The notes below the pieces were generated by a model, which made no database searches, had not been told where the DNA came from, and saw only the letters and a list, made by a program, of their open reading frames with translations. 64,000 bases of DNA from Robinsoniella peoriensis (GTDB taxonomy: Bacteria; Bacillota; Clostridia; Lachnospirales; Lachnospiraceae): assembly GCF_000797495.1 (NCBI RefSeq), contig NZ_JTGN01000004.1, positions 401,017 to 465,016 on the forward strand. Reading direction: 5' to 3'. The position numbers were made by a program, and so were the translations under genes. Shown piece after piece: positions 62,151 to 64,000 of the stretch; position 1 is the stretch's first letter; each line of letters opens with the position of its first letter.

Positions 62151-63110
62151 ATGTTTGCAATTGAAATCCGGGATTTGGTCAAAAAGTACAAAAACGGTGT
62201 CTGTGCCTTAAATGGATTGAATATGAACGTAAACAGCGGTGAAATCTTTTCTCTGCTGGGTGAAAATGGTGCAGGGAAATCATCCCTCATCCAGATACTC
62301 ACCACATATTATACGCCCAGTTCAGGAAAGGTAATGGTATTTGGAAAAAATTTGTGCAGTGAGGCAGCCTGGATCAGGACGCAGATTGCCTGCGTTTCCC
62401 AGAAAATATCAGTAGATGAGCACCTTTCCTTAATGGAAAATATGATATTTCAGAGCAGGCTGTATCGGGTTGAAAAGAAAACTGCCGAAAAGAGAATCGA
62501 AGAGCTGATAGAAACATTCCAGTTGTCCGGCTATAAAAATTATCCGGTTTCCTCTTATTCAGGAGGGGTGAAGCGCAGGCTGGATATTGCAATGAATATG
62601 ATTTCCAATCCCGGAATTCTTTTTTTAGATGAACCTACGACAGGGATGGATGTTATGTCCAGAAATGCGCTGTGGAAGATGCTCCTCGCTATCCGTGAGA
62701 AATATGGTACTACCATCTTCCTTACAACCCATTATTTAGAAGAGGCAGAGCAGCTCAGTGATTCTATCTGCATTATCAGGGAGGGAAAAGAATTGATCCA
62801 GGGAACACCTGACAGTCTGAGAAAGTATCTGCGCAAGAACCTGATTCGTATCACCTTTCCAACTTCAAAGGAAGCAAAAGAACATCTGCCATTATTAATG
62901 GAAACCGGTTTCGCTTTCGCGTCAGACAGAAGAGGCCATATGGTTACCCTGAGTGTCAGCAATAAAAGGGAAGCATTTACATCGCTAAGTCAATGGCTAT
63001 TAAAAGAGAAAATCTTATTTGACGCAATTGAAATAGCAGAACCAAGCATGGAAGATATTTTTCTGGCATTCAATGGTTCCCAAAACAGTGAGGAGGGGTT
63101 ATTATGCTGA
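62151..63110 (+). CDS. DrrA/CcmA-type ABC exporter ATPase
   Basis: 319 residues: Walker A GENGAGKSS, Q-loop VSQKISVDEHLSLMEN, signature YSGGVKRRLDIA, Walker B ILFLDEPTTGMD, H-loop LTTHYLEEAEQL, then a C-terminal extension (about 230-319) typical of DrrA-type drug exporters. ATG 62151 is chosen for GAGGAGG just upstream; the frame opens 15 bp earlier within the previous gene. It overlaps the permease by seven bases. Confidence 0.94.
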   Translation: MFAIEIRDLVKKYKNGVCALNGLNMNVNSGEIFSLLGENGAGKSSLIQILTTYYTPSSGKVMVFGKNLCSEAAWIRTQIACVSQKISVDEHLSLMENMIFQSRLYRVEKKTAEKRIEELIETFQLSGYKNYPVSSYSGGVKRRLDIAMNMISNPGILFLDEPTTGMDVMSRNALWKMLLAIREKYGTTIFLTTHYLEEAEQLSDSICIIREGKELIQGTPDSLRKYLRKNLIRITFPTSKEAKEHLPLLMETGFAFASDRRGHMVTLSVSNKREAFTSLSQWLLKEKILFDAIEIAEPSMEDIFLAFNGSQNSEEGLLC

Positions 63111-63853
63111 ATCTACTGTGGAGAAATGTAAAATGGAGATTTAAAAACAGATTTACCATAATTATTACCATTCTTCAGCCAATGTTATGGCTGGTTTTAT
63201 ACAGCGTGGTTGCCGATTCTACGATGAGAGGAACCGGCATCAAGAACTATACGGCGTTTATATTGCCGGGTGTAATGTTCCTGGTAACATTTTCATCATG
63301 CAGCAGCGGCGGAATCATGAATTTCCTCATGAAAAATAACGGCAGTTTTTACCGAATCCTGATTTCACCGGTGAGGCGCAGTTCCATTGTACTGGCACAA
63401 ATGCTGGAAGCGATATTCGTATCACTTTTGGAAACTTTTATCTTATGCGTGATCAGCCTCCTCTTTTCAGTACGTTTCGAAAATGGGATTCCGGGAATAT
63501 TGCTCATTGGAGTTTTCGTGTTTCTGACCGCTTTTTTTCTGGCGGGAGCTGCATATACAATCAGTCTGTGCCTGCCAAATGAAGTGATATATGAAACTAT
63601 AATGACGGCTATTGTTTTGCCGGTCTTTTTCCTGAGTTCAGCGTTATTTCCGGCTGAAAATCTTAAGGGTGGATTGAAGATCCTGGTGAATATCAATCCA
63701 TTTACCCATGTCATAAATGCAATCCGTGGATTGATCATGGGGGAAACAGTTTCTGCTGTGCGGATACTGCCTGTGATTCTGCTTTTTACAGGATTATGTG
63801 CCTGCAGTTTTTTACTTGCGATGTGGAAGATGAAAAGGGAAACGGCAAGCTGA
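63104..63853 (+). CDS. ABC-2 type exporter permease
   Basis: 249 residues with six membrane helices. ABC-2 family landmarks: RNVKWRFKNRFTIIITILQPMLWLVLY at the start, the central SPVRRSSIVLAQMLEAI loop and ALFPAENLKGGLKILVNINPFTHVINAIRGL near the C-terminus. GAGGAGG ahead of ATG inside the ATPase gene. Together with 62151 it forms a DrrAB-like drug exporter controlled by the AraC-GyrI regulator. Confidence 0.93.
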   Translation: MLNLLWRNVKWRFKNRFTIIITILQPMLWLVLYSVVADSTMRGTGIKNYTAFILPGVMFLVTFSSCSSGGIMNFLMKNNGSFYRILISPVRRSSIVLAQMLEAIFVSLLETFILCVISLLFSVRFENGIPGILLIGVFVFLTAFFLAGAAYTISLCLPNEVIYETIMTAIVLPVFFLSSALFPAENLKGGLKILVNINPFTHVINAIRGLIMGETVSAVRILPVILLFTGLCACSFLLAMWKMKRETAS

Positions 63854-63878
63854 TCATTTAATATTGATCATTTAATAT
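63851..63878. repeat. 14 bp tandem duplication
   Basis: TGATCATTTAATAT occurs twice back to back (63851-63864 and 63865-63878), starting at the stop codon of the permease gene. Probably slippage; no function implied. Confidence 0.85.
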
Positions 63879-63990
63879 TGAATGACAGAATAGTAAATTT
63901 AACCGTCCCAATAAATACTAGATGACAGATGAATCTTATTTTGATATAATGATCAAGACCAATATATGGTAAATACAGAGGCGGATTTAA

Positions 63991-64000
63991 ATGAGAAGCC
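63991..64000 (+). CDS. Start of a further gene, cut by the window edge
   Basis: ATGAGAAGCC follows GAGGCGG by seven bases, and TATAAT (63945-63950) lies about 40 bp upstream. Only three codons are visible, so the product cannot be named. Confidence 0.45.

Overview
The window looks like a chromosomal segment of an anaerobic gut Firmicute, most likely a member of the Lachnospiraceae. This is inferred from the gene style: moderate GC, strong AGGAGG ribosome sites, YesMN/Lpl sugar loci, several Rbs-type ABC systems, a glycyl radical enzyme, and BlaI/BlaR1 and GyrI/ABC defence modules. No rRNA, tRNA, phage, CRISPR array or intact transposase was seen.

Layout. 1-650 holds no convincing gene but a near-palindromic MITE-like repeat. 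670-1101 is a small helical protein. 1411-14520 is a glycan locus: YesM/YesN two-component system, HxlR regulator with a flavin-type oxidase-fold protein, an Lpl-type lipoprotein and two permeases, a GH95 glycosidase and a GH2 beta-mannosidase-type enzyme. A roughly 100 bp two-hairpin repeat occurs three times here, twice directly in front of start codons. 14823-17996 is a TraX-like membrane protein with a BlaI/BlaR1 pair and a small coiled-coil protein. 18227-20259 is a URO-D-type protein divergent from an AraC regulator. 20325-25480 (minus) is a NarL-type two-component system with a Bce-like ABC exporter.

25665-37750 is a sugar locus with two Gfo/Idh/MocA oxidoreductases, two sugar isomerase/epimerase-type TIM barrels and an Rbs-type ABC transporter. 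This set fits an oxidation, elimination, hydration and reduction route for an anhydrosugar or glycoside. Its apparent regulator is a LacI-family repressor carrying a second, C-terminal periplasmic-binding domain that is visibly a paralogue of the transporter's own binding protein. The 12-mer ATTTGCGCAAAT lies at both divergent promoters and at the regulator's promoter. A Rpn-type nuclease gene is inserted between.

37888-56534 is a second, larger system: FGGY kinase (minus); then a plus-strand operon of GH78 rhamnosidase, Rbs-type ABC transporter, GH105-like hydrolase, LacI regulator, aldo-keto reductase, glycyl radical activase, an unassigned glycyl radical enzyme and an SMP-30 lactonase-like protein; then DeoC-type aldolase and MDR alcohol dehydrogenase (minus) divergent from a GntR regulator. 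The same 12-mer ATGTAGGTACAT sits at the kinase promoter and in the centre of a perfect 40 bp palindrome between the dehydrogenase and gntR, tying the kinase, dehydrogenase and aldolase into one regulon 16 kb apart. A radical dehydration or lyase step feeding a deoxysugar phosphate to the aldolase is an attractive but unproven reading.

56877-64000 carries two drug-response modules: TetR with an FtsX-type ABC exporter, and AraC-GyrI with a stand-alone GyrI protein and an ABC-2 exporter. The last few bases hold the probable start of a further gene.
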